Source: Chiridota heheva
Taxonomy: Eukaryota; Echinodermata; Holothuroidea; Apodida; Chiridotidae
Length of the DNA stretch: 64,000 nt
Direction: 5' to 3'
Assembly (NCBI GenBank): GCA_020152595.1
Contig: JAIGNY010004106.1
Coordinates: 528,501 to 592,500, forward strand
Shown here: positions 1-10,960 of the stretch, one piece after another
Position numbering within the stretch: the first letter of the stretch is position 1
Layout: each line of letters opens with the position of its first letter
Made by a program: the position numbers and the translations under genes
Notes under the pieces: generated by a model
The model's database searches: none
What the model was told of the DNA's origin: nothing
What the model saw: only the letters and a program-made list of their open reading frames with translations

Positions 1-40
1 GTAATGACATAGGAATTGGGAGGATTTTCACTTCGTTTCT

Positions 41-473
41 GATTTCTACAAAGACGACATTGATTCAAGTCAACTCGAGTCCAGCTGGAAACGCTGGGTC
101 ACACATGTAAACCGCCTGAATGTACCAGTGTCAGTGCGTATTCGCTTCCTGATATAGTGAAGTATATGAAGTCTTTAGATTTCGGCACGAAATTGCTTCT
201 ATCTGAAGTGTGCATTTTGCTTAAACTTGTACTTGTCATGCCAGCTACAAACGCGGTAAGCAAACGTTCTTTCAGCGCTCTGAAACGCATCAAGACGCAT
301 ATGCGAGCCACCATAAAACAGAAACAACTGAAGCATCTACTTGTCCTCCTATCCACAAAGACACGACAGATAGCTTGGATCTGACGAAAATAGCAAGTGA
401 ATTTGCCGACACTGCTCACCGTCGTGCAGTCTTTGAATCATTTCTCCAAGCCGCAAATAGTCGAATACATTAA
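41..473 (+). pseudogene. hAT transposase C-terminal relic
   Basis: Degraded 3' end of a hAT-superfamily transposase. The segment around 145-350 reads LPDIVKYMKSLDF, then VMPATNAVSKRSFSALKRIK, which is the typical hAT C-terminal dimerisation region (P-x-T-N-A-x-S-E/K-R-x-F-S-A-L). Near 350 the frame shifts and homology continues as HKDTTDSLDLTKIASEF and AHRRAVFESFLQAANSRIH, ending at a TAA at 471-473. Upstream, FYKDDIDSSQLESSWKRW (from about 44) lies in a third frame and ends at a stop near 155. At least two frameshifts therefore make it non-functional. The catalytic N-terminal part would lie before base 1 and is not visible. Family assignment is from known motif patterns; no close relative is named. 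Confidence 0.75.
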
Positions 474-2273
474 TAGGCCTATAGTCTCGTCACTCGTGTC
501 CTTGAATTTAGTGGAACTTTTGTATAGATTACGAAATATTATCGTATAAGACTATCAGTTTATCATTTTAGTTTTTTTGTTAAAAACAAACTTACTTCAT
601 TCCATAATTTAGCTGAAAAATTATCTAAACATTTTGTTGGACTTTCTGTTTTGTCGTTGCCATCGATACTTTGGATAGTTTACTAAGATCAGCAAATCAG
701 ACTGAAGTTGATGTGACAACAAACAAGCTTCAACAGTTCAAGTTGATTTATTTATGATATATCAAAAAAATAACCTCCCCCCCTCCCCATAATTTGAAAA
801 ATGACAGGGCAAAGTTCACGGATTAACACATCCGATAATAGCATGAAAAAAGGTATATGGAGCTCAAATTTAAGAATCCCCCTCCCACCACCCACCACAA
901 AACATGGTGGTTTAGATGTGAGTGTCGGCAAAGATATGGTCTCTACACCCCTCCATAAGTGAAAAAATAATACGTATACGTTTTCGGGGTTAAGAAAATG
1001 AAAGTCAGAAGTGTGAAATTGTATTTCTTTATAATTTTGCCCAAACGTATTTTTCCTTCAGAACTGGGGTCAGTTTACTCGTTAAATTGTGCTTTTTGAG
1101 AGAATAGAAATTACTGTTATCTGGTGATGTTCCGATATGATTATGATAAACATGTTCTGTATGGAAATAAACTTTGACAGTTTGAAGAAACGTGGTTGGC
1201 ATAATTTTGTCTCAAGTCGGAACGATCCATTTTATAACAAAACAGATAGACCTATTCACATATTCGGCCCAAAATAGAGGATGTTCAAAAACAGCTTGCA
1301 AGACCTGGGAAGTGTCATTTCTGGCAATCTAGAGGTAACCTTTTTCAAAAAAAATTTGCACGCCACGCGCCGTAACCCGATGGTGCCGCTCCGCTTAGAT
1401 AGTATCAACGTCGCCGCACCACTAAAACAAACGGTGCTACGGGCCTGTTATAAACCACCCAAAAGTAACATGTGAAGGGGGATGCAGGCAGCATATCACG
1501 AAAGGAGATATTTCGTTCTTTTTCTGACACAGTTCTAATGTTTTTGCGTTAGAAAGTAGGATGTTCACATGATCGAAGCGATGTCCCGTGCGATGTGTGG
1601 TAATAATTTGCTATGGCGGCCATTAACTGGAGCGACAGCTCCCTGCTTCGAAGGAATGTACTATGGTTTATAGAAGATTTTTTCATTCTTTGTTATTTGC
1701 AAAGTTGGAAGATGAGAGTAGAACATACGTTTTCAAAACAAGGAAATAGCGTTATAGTTTGCAGTTTTACAGCTTTCATATTTTTTTTATTTTATTTTCT
1801 ATGATGGAGAAGTTCTGAACAAAAATGTCTTTATCTTTGGAAACGTTTTCGAGTTTTACACAATTTTTTTGGACCAGGACTTAATATTTGGAATAATATC
1901 GAAGATCCAAGTAAGCTGATGTTCTTAATTTCGTTCTGTATTCTCCCATACTTTTTCAAGCGCGCTTTGTACATATTTTCCCGTAATTTTAAAGTCCTAA
2001 CAAGTTGCTGATCGTTGCAATAAATATTGTGCAGCTTTTTCTGTCTTGTTAAGGAATTGGGTCTTTTAAGGTTGGAAAATAGTTATGTTAACCTTTTACT
2101 TGACATACTTTCGAAATATTCTGTGGATTACCGTAAGCAATCAAGAAATTAATTAAGAAAATCCTTAAATTTCGGGCTGAGTTATAAATATTATCGGTAT
2201 TTTGGTATCACTAAAATGTTCAATACCGACCATTTCAGTATGACTGAATACCGAAATATTGGTATACCGCCCA
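474..2273. other. no gene seen
   Basis: AT-rich, non-coding-looking DNA. Short open frames at 1281-1475 and 1613-1804 show no recognisable motif and no splice context. At 2165-2290 there is a short imperfect palindromic stretch of alternating GGTAT/ATACC words (cggtattttggtat ... aataccgaaatattggtat) of the type found at hAT MITE ends. I could not define its limits. Confidence 0.5.
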
Positions 2274-2450
2274 AGCTTATAACAAACATGAAACAAAACA
2301 CATTTGTTTGTTAAAAATGAACATGTCAAGATTTTCACTTTAAGCCCCGCCCGCACAATAGGGCACATCTACAAACAATGGGCTATCTGTGTACCACACA
2401 TGCCATGAATCTGGTGTATCATTCTTGAGATATAATGTTTACGAGTTACA
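2274..2450 (+). repeat. interspersed repeat, copy 1 of 3
   Basis: This stretch matches two other places in the window in the same orientation (about 38480-38735 and 38800-38945). Shared words include CATTAAGCCC (here TTTAAGCCCC), AGGGCACATCTAC, CTATCTGTGTACCA and CATGAATC. The other copies carry an extra CTCATTAATATGCATGA block missing here. No protein or tRNA-like head is seen, so the class of element is unknown. Confidence 0.6.
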
Positions 2451-2460
2451 AGTTGGGCAT

Positions 2461-2512
2461 CACAAACACACACACACATGAACATACACACGTACATACA
2501 CACATATGCCAT
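2461..2512 (+). repeat. imperfect CA microsatellite
   Basis: Imperfect (CA)n run interrupted by tgaacat and gtacat. The small open frames on both strands here are by-products of the repeat. Confidence 0.8.
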
Positions 2513-2989
2513 TATGACCGGCATCAGAACCAAAAACATATCACAAGAATAATATGGAACCCAAGCAACTGTATCGAGGTTTGTCACACCATGGAAAAGC
2601 TTTTGGATCTAGCGCATTTGGATCTAGCGCTTTTAACAAATACATGTTGCTCTTACACGATAGATAAGATACATGTATAAGCCATTAGTGGACATCACCA
2701 GCAATTCCAAACTAAGAGTGAAGAGTGTTGATGAGAGTACTGTAGTTTACGGTATCAAATGCCGCGCACTCAGGATCCAAAAATATTGGGTGCATTGTTG
2801 TGTGTCTATATTTAACAAATATTACTGTGAATTTTCATCTAGGCTGTTTCTGTAGAGTAGTTTTATTTTCTGTCAGTAAGCAGACTGACAATCTGGAAAG
2901 GGAGCATGTTGACCCAGGTATCAATCAGTGTTTGATCTAGAAATTGATAAGTTGGGTGTGCAATGGGAATTTAAGGGTGTGTACTCATT

Positions 2990-3085
2990 TGTATGGCAAA
3001 ATTGGCGTGGGGTCCAGGGGCCCACCTTAGGGCCCCTATTGATATCTAGCGTGCGAAGCCCCCGAAGCTCCTGGGTTTTTAGCAA
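2990..3085 (-). repeat. GGGTCCAGGGGCCC-type repeat fragment
   Basis: Contains GGGGTCCAGGGGCCC and GAAGCCCCCGAAGCTCC. Read on the minus strand this resembles the CTTCCGGGGCTTCG / CCTGGACCCCTA sequence that recurs at about 49520-49560, 50580 and 50970-51050. I interpret it as a dispersed fragment of the same repeat family. Confidence 0.45.
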
Positions 3086-4219
3086 TTTAAGGCATAGAAA
3101 ATGGCCTATAAGAACACCTATTAGTTTGGTTGCATGCAAGTGATTTTAGACAAAGTATCCTGAAAAATATGTTCTTCTCTTATGGCATGGACATTCTAAG
3201 TGTTCATGGATCATTGTTGCGGGAAGTTTGCCCTGTACCTTTTAATCTGTAAAGGTTTCGGTATTAAACACTTGGATTTTTATGAGCACCTAAATATCAT
3301 CTTTGACATGCACTAAATTTAATACTGATATCTAAATAATAATATTGAAAAGAAATTTACACAAATCTGATGATTACTGACTTCATATCTTTCATTTCTT
3401 ACTTTAAAAAAGTAAAAATAAAACTGGCTGACATATTCTCTTCTCAATTGAGCAAATAACTAGTCTCTTAATATCATTTCACACTTAGATAAAAGCTTCA
3501 ACTTTGAACAAAAAAGATGAAAAAATGGATAAAACTGCCAATATGGTAGTACTTTTATAACAATGAGTTGAGTAAATACAACATGTATACTTACATCTAT
3601 GCATTTACATACACAATAAAAGCAAAGTAAATGGATGGAGTTTTGCTCTCTTCTTTGGCAAAATGAAATACTGCTGCTGCTGCTATAGGAACTTAAATTT
3701 CAAAATAATGCGACACCTCTCCTATCTCTAACCAAACGTAATTGTTTCTGCTCGAGCGCAATGCTAAAACCCGTCCTATATTTCCCATGTTTGGCATTGC
3801 TACAAAACTTGTTTGCACTAATAATAAATCAGCTGTCGGATCCCCACATATAAACATTGCAAAGCACATATCACATCAAAATATTGTTTATATGCTGACG
3901 TAACACTACCATAAAAGGGGACAGCCTTTCATTAGGAAAATAATTTAACTGGTTGCTATTTAAAATTACTGTACTTATATCGAGAAAATTTCCCTTAAAT
4001 AGTTGAGCCTTATTCCATATAAAACAATTAATTTATCAGTTCCTAGAAGCATAAAACACAAAAGATTGGCTTTGCTTTGCTCTCAATTTTGTTTGATTCG
4101 AATCTATCGTCAGACCACAGAGGTTACATACCTGTTATCATTCTGTTCTGAACTGTCGTGCTGCATAACATTAACATGACGTCAGCGTATAACTAGACAT
4201 CAATAATGTTATAGTTCAA
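3086..4219. other. no gene seen
   Basis: AT-rich sequence with no convincing open frame, splice pair or element terminus. Confidence 0.5.
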
Positions 4220-5499
4220 CCCATGGCAGTGCAAAAACCAACTGACTGGTTTTATTTTAAAAGCAATTTTTTGTTGTCGTCATATTTGATCTTTTCAAAT
4301 GTAATTTAAAGATTTTCTGAAGTCTACTCATTTTTAGCTTAATCCTGTTTACCTTTAAGTTGTTGATGATCGTTTCCATGACAACCAGATTTGGCCAAAT
4401 TTTGGTCAATTTTGAAAAATCAAGCATTTTGAAAGCATAAAAAATGTTTGGACATGTTACTTTACCACTGCTATCAAGTATTTTCTTGTTCTGTACAATA
4501 TTCTCTTCCAACTTAAAAAAATAAATGATTAATAATATGATTTCATTAAAGAATTAATTGACATAGTTAAAGTGTAAACAAACCATAACATACACTAATT
4601 TGGAAAAGTGGGACAAATGTGTTTTAATGTAAAATTTGCCAAATTTGAGATAAATGCAGTTTTGAAACTAAATAAGCTGTTTTCAGCAAATGGTTTAGCC
4701 ATGTATAGAATTAGCATCTAAGGACATAATAAACAAAGGGAAAGTCTAATTAATGACCTAAATAATTAATAAACATTGACAAAAAGTAATTGGGTTAAAG
4801 TGTGCAAATCTAAAATCATTTCAGTGTGCTTCAAATAAATAATTAAGCTTATAGTTGTAAGTTTCTAGCTAAACTGTGTGTATAATTTAAATTACAAGAC
4901 AAACAAATACGTAATTAAAAAATTCATTAATAATCATAAGAAAAATATTGGAATTCCACACATTTTGGGTTATTTACTTACTATGACATTGTTCAAACTA
5001 CATGCATTCAATTTGATTAAAACCGATTTAAATGAACTCGTAATATTCCATTAAAATGTTGATATAATACAAACATTTAATTACTACATGTAATTAACTG
5101 TAAATGAATTAATCTATTATGAATATTAACCAAAATGTTTAAAGTATGAGCATAAAATGCATAATGTTTTATGAAAATAAAAAGAAAAAAATGTGTTGAA
5201 ATTAAAAATATTTTTATTTAATTAAAAGTTAAGTTTCTGGTTTTCAATATTGACAAGAAGTTATACTTCTGCAAAGATTACCCATTTGTTGACCAAATTT
5301 AGTCAAAAATTGCTTAATTTGCATATTTTTGTCCAATATTTCCTAATTTTGCTTTCATTACTCAAAAGATAAATATCTTAGCCCCTATTCCAATCAAACT
5401 TGTAAGAAAGAAAATAAAAGGAAAGTTGTCAAAAAGGCATATGAAAAAAAAGTTACAAAAATTGGACTTGCTTTTTTCAAAGCCCTGGTAGAGTAAGGG
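4220..5499 (+). mobile_element. TTAA-bounded piggyBac-like element C (non-autonomous)
   Basis: The right end reads GGTAGAGTAAGGG directly followed by TTAA (5500-5503). The left end is TTCAA (4215-4219) followed by CCC, a mutated TTAA-CCC. The first ~700 bp is the reverse complement of the right part of element D (about 20600-21519). The last ~270 bp, read in reverse, matches the left part of D (17678-17930; shared words CAATTTTT, ACAACTTTCCTTT, ATATGCAAATT). C therefore looks like a D-type element lacking about 2.6 kb of the interior. No transposase frame is present. The piggyBac assignment rests on TTAA target sites and CCC-starting inverted termini, which are hallmarks of that superfamily. 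Confidence 0.6.
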
Positions 5500-7234
5500 T
5501 TAATGCCAACTCCCTGACATAAACGCAAAAGTCACGTCCCAAAAAATTCACACCGCTTCAAGTCTCCCATATAGATTTTTTTATCATCCAGTATTTTACT
5601 CAAATTTTCATGAAATTGCATAACTTTGGTCTTATATGAAAGGTACTACTACACAAATTAATAATCATATATCAGCTTTTACATATGTTTAATAAAAGTA
5701 GTAAATATCGTAGTGCTAATAGGAAACACATGTACTGAATGCATGAGGACCTTGCCATGTATGGTACGCGGAGCATTATGTCTACAGCTAGCTATTTTTT
5801 AGGACCATTACATATGAAATCTGATACTGTAGTAAAACCTTTTGGGAGCTTTAATTAAAAATACACATAGAATATCTCTTAGCAAATTACAAGCTATATG
5901 ACACATACAAAAATCTCGTTTGAGCCAGAATTTCAAGAGCAAAAGTCTTAAAACCTAGGAGGAGATGCATTTTAAAGTAAACCATTGCACAGGCACATAT
6001 GGGAACTCTTGCACGATTTGATAAGTTCCACTCATTACACTCTGTGTAATGGATGGAACTAAAAAATTACCTGGCCTCAATACACATGGCACTAGGCAAA
6101 TGCCACATACGTTTGATATAGCATGGCATTGTGTAATGATAAGACCTCTGCAAAAACTTTCAGTAGTTAGGAAATTCCCATCCAAAAAGTGTGCGTGTAA
6201 GAAGGAGAGGAGGGGGGGGGGGGCATGGCCTTTTATCTAAAATGGGGGAGAGGCAAATTTTCCTCAAAATGTACTAATTTTTGTTAATTCTATGCAAAAG
6301 TAGGGTGAAGGTCCCCTCTGTTCCCACCCCTTTCGGAATTACGGCTGCTTTTAACTTCAGTAGGAAATAACAAAAACTTTTTAGCTTTCCCAAAAATTTG
6401 TTGATTGTTTGTCTCTTCATCCTGCAAGCACCTTTGTATCACACAATTACATCAGAATGTTTAAAACGTGGATTAAAATTCGTTTGGTTAAAGCTAAACG
6501 CCAGGGGCGTATGTTTATTAATGATACAAAAAGACAATGGGCTTGTGTCTGATAATACAATAAGTACTTGTTGCGGTCGCGATCTGATAACAGTGACAGT
6601 GAACACTTCTGATGAATTTTGCCAAAGATTGTTTGTGAAAAATTATTTTTATCGTTAAGCTTTACAATTCGGTAATTCATTGAGGTATTTAGAGGAGGTA
6701 CCTTTAACCAAAGAGCACAAAAAAGCACAAAAAAGGAAAAAGTGTGGAGGTTCTTTGATTCAATCAAGTTTTTAAGACCGCAAACTCCTAGATAAGCCAT
6801 CGCGATTTCATCAATCATAGTATGTTGTGCTTCACATGTTCACAACGTATACACAAGGTATGACAAAACTTAAACAATACCACAGTACTTCTGAGGGGAG
6901 GCAGTCACGCAGGCAAAGTGCGTGTTTTGAAAGGAGGATTACAAAATAGGCCTAACTTTAGGCCTATCCAATGTTTTATACATGCTGCGATCGCGGTTGT
7001 AATATATAAACAAATATTACGCTATGGACAGAATTATTTAGAAAAAAATTACTTTTTGCTCGAGTAAAAATGGTAAATTGTATGATGGAATTTCGTTCCC
7101 AATGGAAATCGCTTTTCAGTTAAGCAAAAGAGAGAAACGTACGGCACGGCTTTTGTATTAGTACTCAAGCCGTGTGTGCATTTTTGGGTATGATTTCGAG
7201 AAAATGGCCATGCAAAAGATGGCTGCATGGCACG
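5500..7234. other. no gene; short repeat flank
   Basis: About 5540-5704 (CGCTTCAAGTCTCC ... TTTTACATATGTTTAAT) is the reverse complement of about 18690-18865, which lies inside element D. The rest shows no coding features apart from a poly-G tract at 6210-6222. The 123-aa minus-strand frame at 6447-6818 has no recognisable motif. Confidence 0.45.
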
Positions 7235-7490
7235 CTAAATAAACCCTTGCTGGGCATGTTGAAAGCAGTGAGAAACAATCTGGTCAACTACTGCCTCTCA
7301 ACTAATTTTGATATGAAGGTCAAATTACTCACAGGTCTGTAGTTGGAAAATGAACACTCCAATCCTGCTTTCAATAGCAGAGGGACAAGTGTTGCATTCT
7401 TCAAACTTTTTGGTACTGTACCATTTCTGAGAGATAAGTTCAATTAGTTCACCATTGTTGCAAGCACAGGGAGAAGTGCTTCAAGGCTGT
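7235..7490 (-). pseudogene. LINE reverse-transcriptase fragment
   Basis: Minus-strand translation gives LPVLATMVN, then NGTVPKSLKNATLVPLLLK, then NYRPVSNLTFISKLVE, with an intervening stop after MVN and another after VERQ. The NYRPVSNL-x-F-x-SK-x-x-E block is the fingers region of reverse transcriptase in non-LTR retrotransposons of the CR1/L2/jockey type. No catalytic block follows in recognisable form, so this is an isolated scrap of an old insertion. Confidence 0.75.
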
Positions 7491-8907
7491 AACTGAATGA
7501 AAGACTTTAACTTGAAGTACAATATTCCTGTCCAAGAACTAATGCTATACACCTTACAGTGTACATGATGTAGTAAAGAGGGCTTCCAATTTTGCACAAA
7601 TTTTCTATAAGTATATGTATGTGCCATTATAAGTATATGTATGTGCCATACACCCAAGGTTCATCTCAGCAATAGATTAAACTACTGAATGTTTTCAAGT
7701 TCCAAATGGTGTTTGTTACCTTCAAAATTAATTATGTGGTACCTTACTTAATATCAAATTATGATATAAATGTTTGAAACAGCCCAAATCGCTTACAATG
7801 TTAAAACATTTTTACTTCCGTTTACATATAATCAGTATTCGCATTAACGGCAAATTTGTCATATATTACATTATGGCTGAATTGTTTTATGACACACGTT
7901 GTACCTGCGTCGTAAAATATAGATATGGCATGTGAAATTTTACACCAGAGTTTTTCATTAACCTAAATGAAAATCATGAGTCTTACCTCTCTGATGCGAT
8001 TGAAAGTTTTATTTCACACAAAAATGATTTTGAATTACTCAGAAATAAAAGAACAATGACACAACTACGAGACTAACGACCGAATGATTCAACATGTCCC
8101 GTACAAGTACTGTACATAAACACATATAGGCTAGTTCATATTGTCAGTATGTACATGTACATTGTACGTGAAAGTTTTGATGTTGATTTGAACGCAGGCA
8201 GTCAATTAATTGTTAACGATATCATTAGCTAGGATTCTACTTTCCCCCTGTATTGTGTTATGTGTAAATGACAATGGTCAAAGTTTACTAAATACTCATG
8301 GAAGTTTGGATATGATAAACAAAAGTATTTTTCTATTTCATTTTGGATTGTTAACCCAAATTTCATGATTCAACAATCAACATTAGCCTATACAAGGATT
8401 GGGTAAGAACTTTTTCTTAATATTGTTTATGATATTAATAGTCCAATTTTTTTATGTTTTTGGTATTTAAACGCAATTTTCATTCACTTTAGCAAGGCAT
8501 GCCTACACAAATGTGTGTGTGTTAACAATATTTGCAAGCTTCACTAGTGTGCAGTGCACTTTACATTACGCAGTGCCCTGTCCATACAACAGCAAATTTA
8601 CAAAATACACCCAAAAATCAAGGGCTTGTCATAACCAAATACGCCAGACAAAAAATTATAACACAACCTTGGCATATAATAGAGAGAAAAGAATATGAAA
8701 TATCCAGAAGTTAATCAGTATTTATAATTACAATTGTGCCATCATCACATTTACAAAATTTTACCTATAAATAGTTGTTCATGTATTTATCACACTGTGA
8801 CAACTAAATCTATATCTCTTAACCTTCCTCTATTAGAAAATGTTCAGCAATAATTTCCTCATAAGCAGCAGGTGTATCTTACACCAAATAAAAATGTCCT
8901 ACCTTAC
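7491..8907. other. no gene seen
   Basis: AT-rich DNA. It includes a short direct repeat (ttataagtatatgtatgtgccat twice, 7608-7650) and no convincing exon. A possible minus-strand donor at about 7987 (GAGAG|GTAAGA) has no matching acceptor that I trust. Confidence 0.4.
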
Positions 8908-9048
8908 CTTCCCACAAATATCTCAGGAATTTAAAAGCACTCATATTAATTGCTGGGGAACTGAGGATTTTGGTGATAACAGAGAAAACAACAAAAGACC
9001 AGGAACTAGCTGTGGTACTAACCACATCACCCAATAAACTTAGAGCTG
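8908..9048 (-). CDS. candidate internal exon, unidentified gene
   Basis: On the minus strand an acceptor (ATATTTTCCAG, 9059-9049) is followed by 141 bp open in one frame and a strong donor (GAAG|GTAAGG, intron starting at 8907). The frame begins with two bases of a split codon, then reads ALSLLGDVVSTTASSW ... VITKILSS ... MSAFKFLRYLWE, and ends one base into a codon. The composition (amphipathic leucine/valine spacing, W-S-F-V-V-F, R-Y-L-W-E) looks like a helical-repeat protein rather than random AT-rich sequence. I do not recognise the family, and it does not resemble the TOG3/TOG4 parts of TOGARAM1. Its entry phase fits the exit phase of the exon-like segment at 21656-21800 (G joined to CA gives Ala), so both could belong to one minus-strand gene. 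Support is from splice sites and frame only. Confidence 0.5.
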
Positions 9049-10246
9049 CTGGAAAATATTACATGCATTAAGAACTGCAGTATGTTTCTTTCACTTATCA
9101 TCACTTAAAACTTGAATTGTTAAAGTTTATGCCATGGGATATTCAGTATTCATCTCATCTATAATTTGTACATTAAATGACAAAAGTTCCACAAGTTTAA
9201 ATTTGAACACTATCTCTTAATTTTTACCTTCAACATGCATTGCTATAAAATTCCCGGAACATTAGTTTCTTTCAAGGATTTTGGAGACAACAACACCTAC
9301 TGAAATGGTTGAAATCACAACAAATTATCTTTATGAATTTCATTCATGCCTATAAACTTTCCCAAGGCTGTAAAACTCCTCTTTCATTTATACCACAATA
9401 CTATCAATGTATACAGTATACAGTACCATGTTAATGATTTTTAATGCACATTTTAACCATTTCAATGTTGGGATGACAAATGTTCAATGCAGAGGTGGTC
9501 CCACGGCATCTTCACAATTGCCCTCAAGCGTTCACCTTTTTGGGAAATTTTTTTAGGTCACGATTCATCTATCTGTAATACTTTTTAGGTAAAGATTCAC
9601 CTCCGCCCAAACATTTTCGGGTCAATATTCACCATGGAAAAATAAATTTGGGTCAAGATTAACTTCCGACACTTTTTTTAAGTGAAGATCCATAGAGAAA
9701 AAATGGATGTTTTGGTTATTGCTTTTTATGATACTTGTAATTGTAATCAGTCAAGATAGTATCATAGTTTCCTATTTTGTTATTTTCTGTTATCGTCCTT
9801 ATCGTCTTGTATGATACAAGGTTGTACTATGGAATTTTTGACTGCAATATAAAAGTGAGTGGAGTCACAAAAGTGTTGAAAAAACACATCTTTGTGGGTT
9901 TTATAAAAGAAGAAATGTCAACAAATCATGTTTTGTATCTTCTTTTTTTCACTCTTCCATGTAAAAACAACTTATTATAAAAAATTCAAGTCAATTTAGA
10001 TCATTCATAAACAAATTTGTATTTAACAAAGGCCCCAAGTTTTGTGGTGTTTTTAGATACCAAATGAAAGAAATATTGTGTATCTGCACAAGTTGTCATG
10101 TATAGAAAATTCGACCACCTATTTTTTTAGTCATTCAACACTTAAAACCCTGAAATATAAGTCAAATTTTGTTGTGGCTTTATGATTCCACAACCAAGTT
10201 CACACATAAGCATTAACACACTCATTACACACTGAGACAATGAGAG

Positions 10247-10679
10247 ATGGTGCCAGCCCACTGGTCTGAAGGCCCAACAACCTGAAGGTTTATTAGTCCG
10301 AAAGAAAAGGCCCACTAGTCCAAAGGTCCTATAGTCTGAAGGTTCACTAGTCTGAAGGTCCAATGGTCCAAAGGCCCATTAGTCCAAAGGCCCAACTAGT
10401 CTGAAGATCCAATAGTCTGAAGGTATACCCTAACCCTAACCTTCGAACTAGTGAACCTTCGAACTAGTGAACCTTCGGACTAGTAAACCTTTGGACTAGT
10501 GAACCTTCGGACTAGTGAACCTTCGGACTAGTGAGCCTTCGGACTAGTGAACCTTCCGACTAGTGAACCTTCGGACTAGTGAACCTTCAGACTTTTAGAC
10601 CTTCAGACTAGTGGGCCTTTTGTTTCCAACTATTGAACCTTCAGGCTAGTGGGCCTTCGGACCAGTAGATGGATACCAT
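10247..10679. mobile_element. foldback element of 16-bp units with telomere-like centre
   Basis: The left arm (about 10258-10424) is a degenerate tandem array of a 16-bp unit AGTCTGAAGGTTCACT. The right arm (10440-10671) is an array of its reverse complement, TTCGGACTAGTGAACC, with about 14 units. The spacer is ATACCCTAACCCTAACC (10425-10441), which contains two CCCTAA telomere-type repeats. The extreme ends also match in inverse: ATGGTGCCAGCC...CTGGTCTGAAGGCCC on the left and ATGGTATCCATC...CTGGTCCGAAGGCCC on the right. Every unit contains a variant of the palindrome ACTAGT. There is no coding capacity. Confidence 0.75.
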
Positions 10680-10960
10680 TCTAACACATGCACTAGGCCC
10701 TACTACGTTCTAACAGTACCAATACTCGACCCAAGTCAAGAATTCACGTGGTATGAAATACCTCTCAAAATTACCTCAGGTCAATCAAACTTGGGAACAT
10801 TGGAGTTCCATTTTTATTTCTTTGTAATAAAATTATCTCGAAAGTAACCAAACGTGCTGTCTGGAATTGCATTTATGTTACAATAATCAAGAATCAAAAG
10901 TTACGCGATTGATTCGTAAGATAGTAAAAAAATGCAAGCTGTAGCATACAGTCAACTTAA

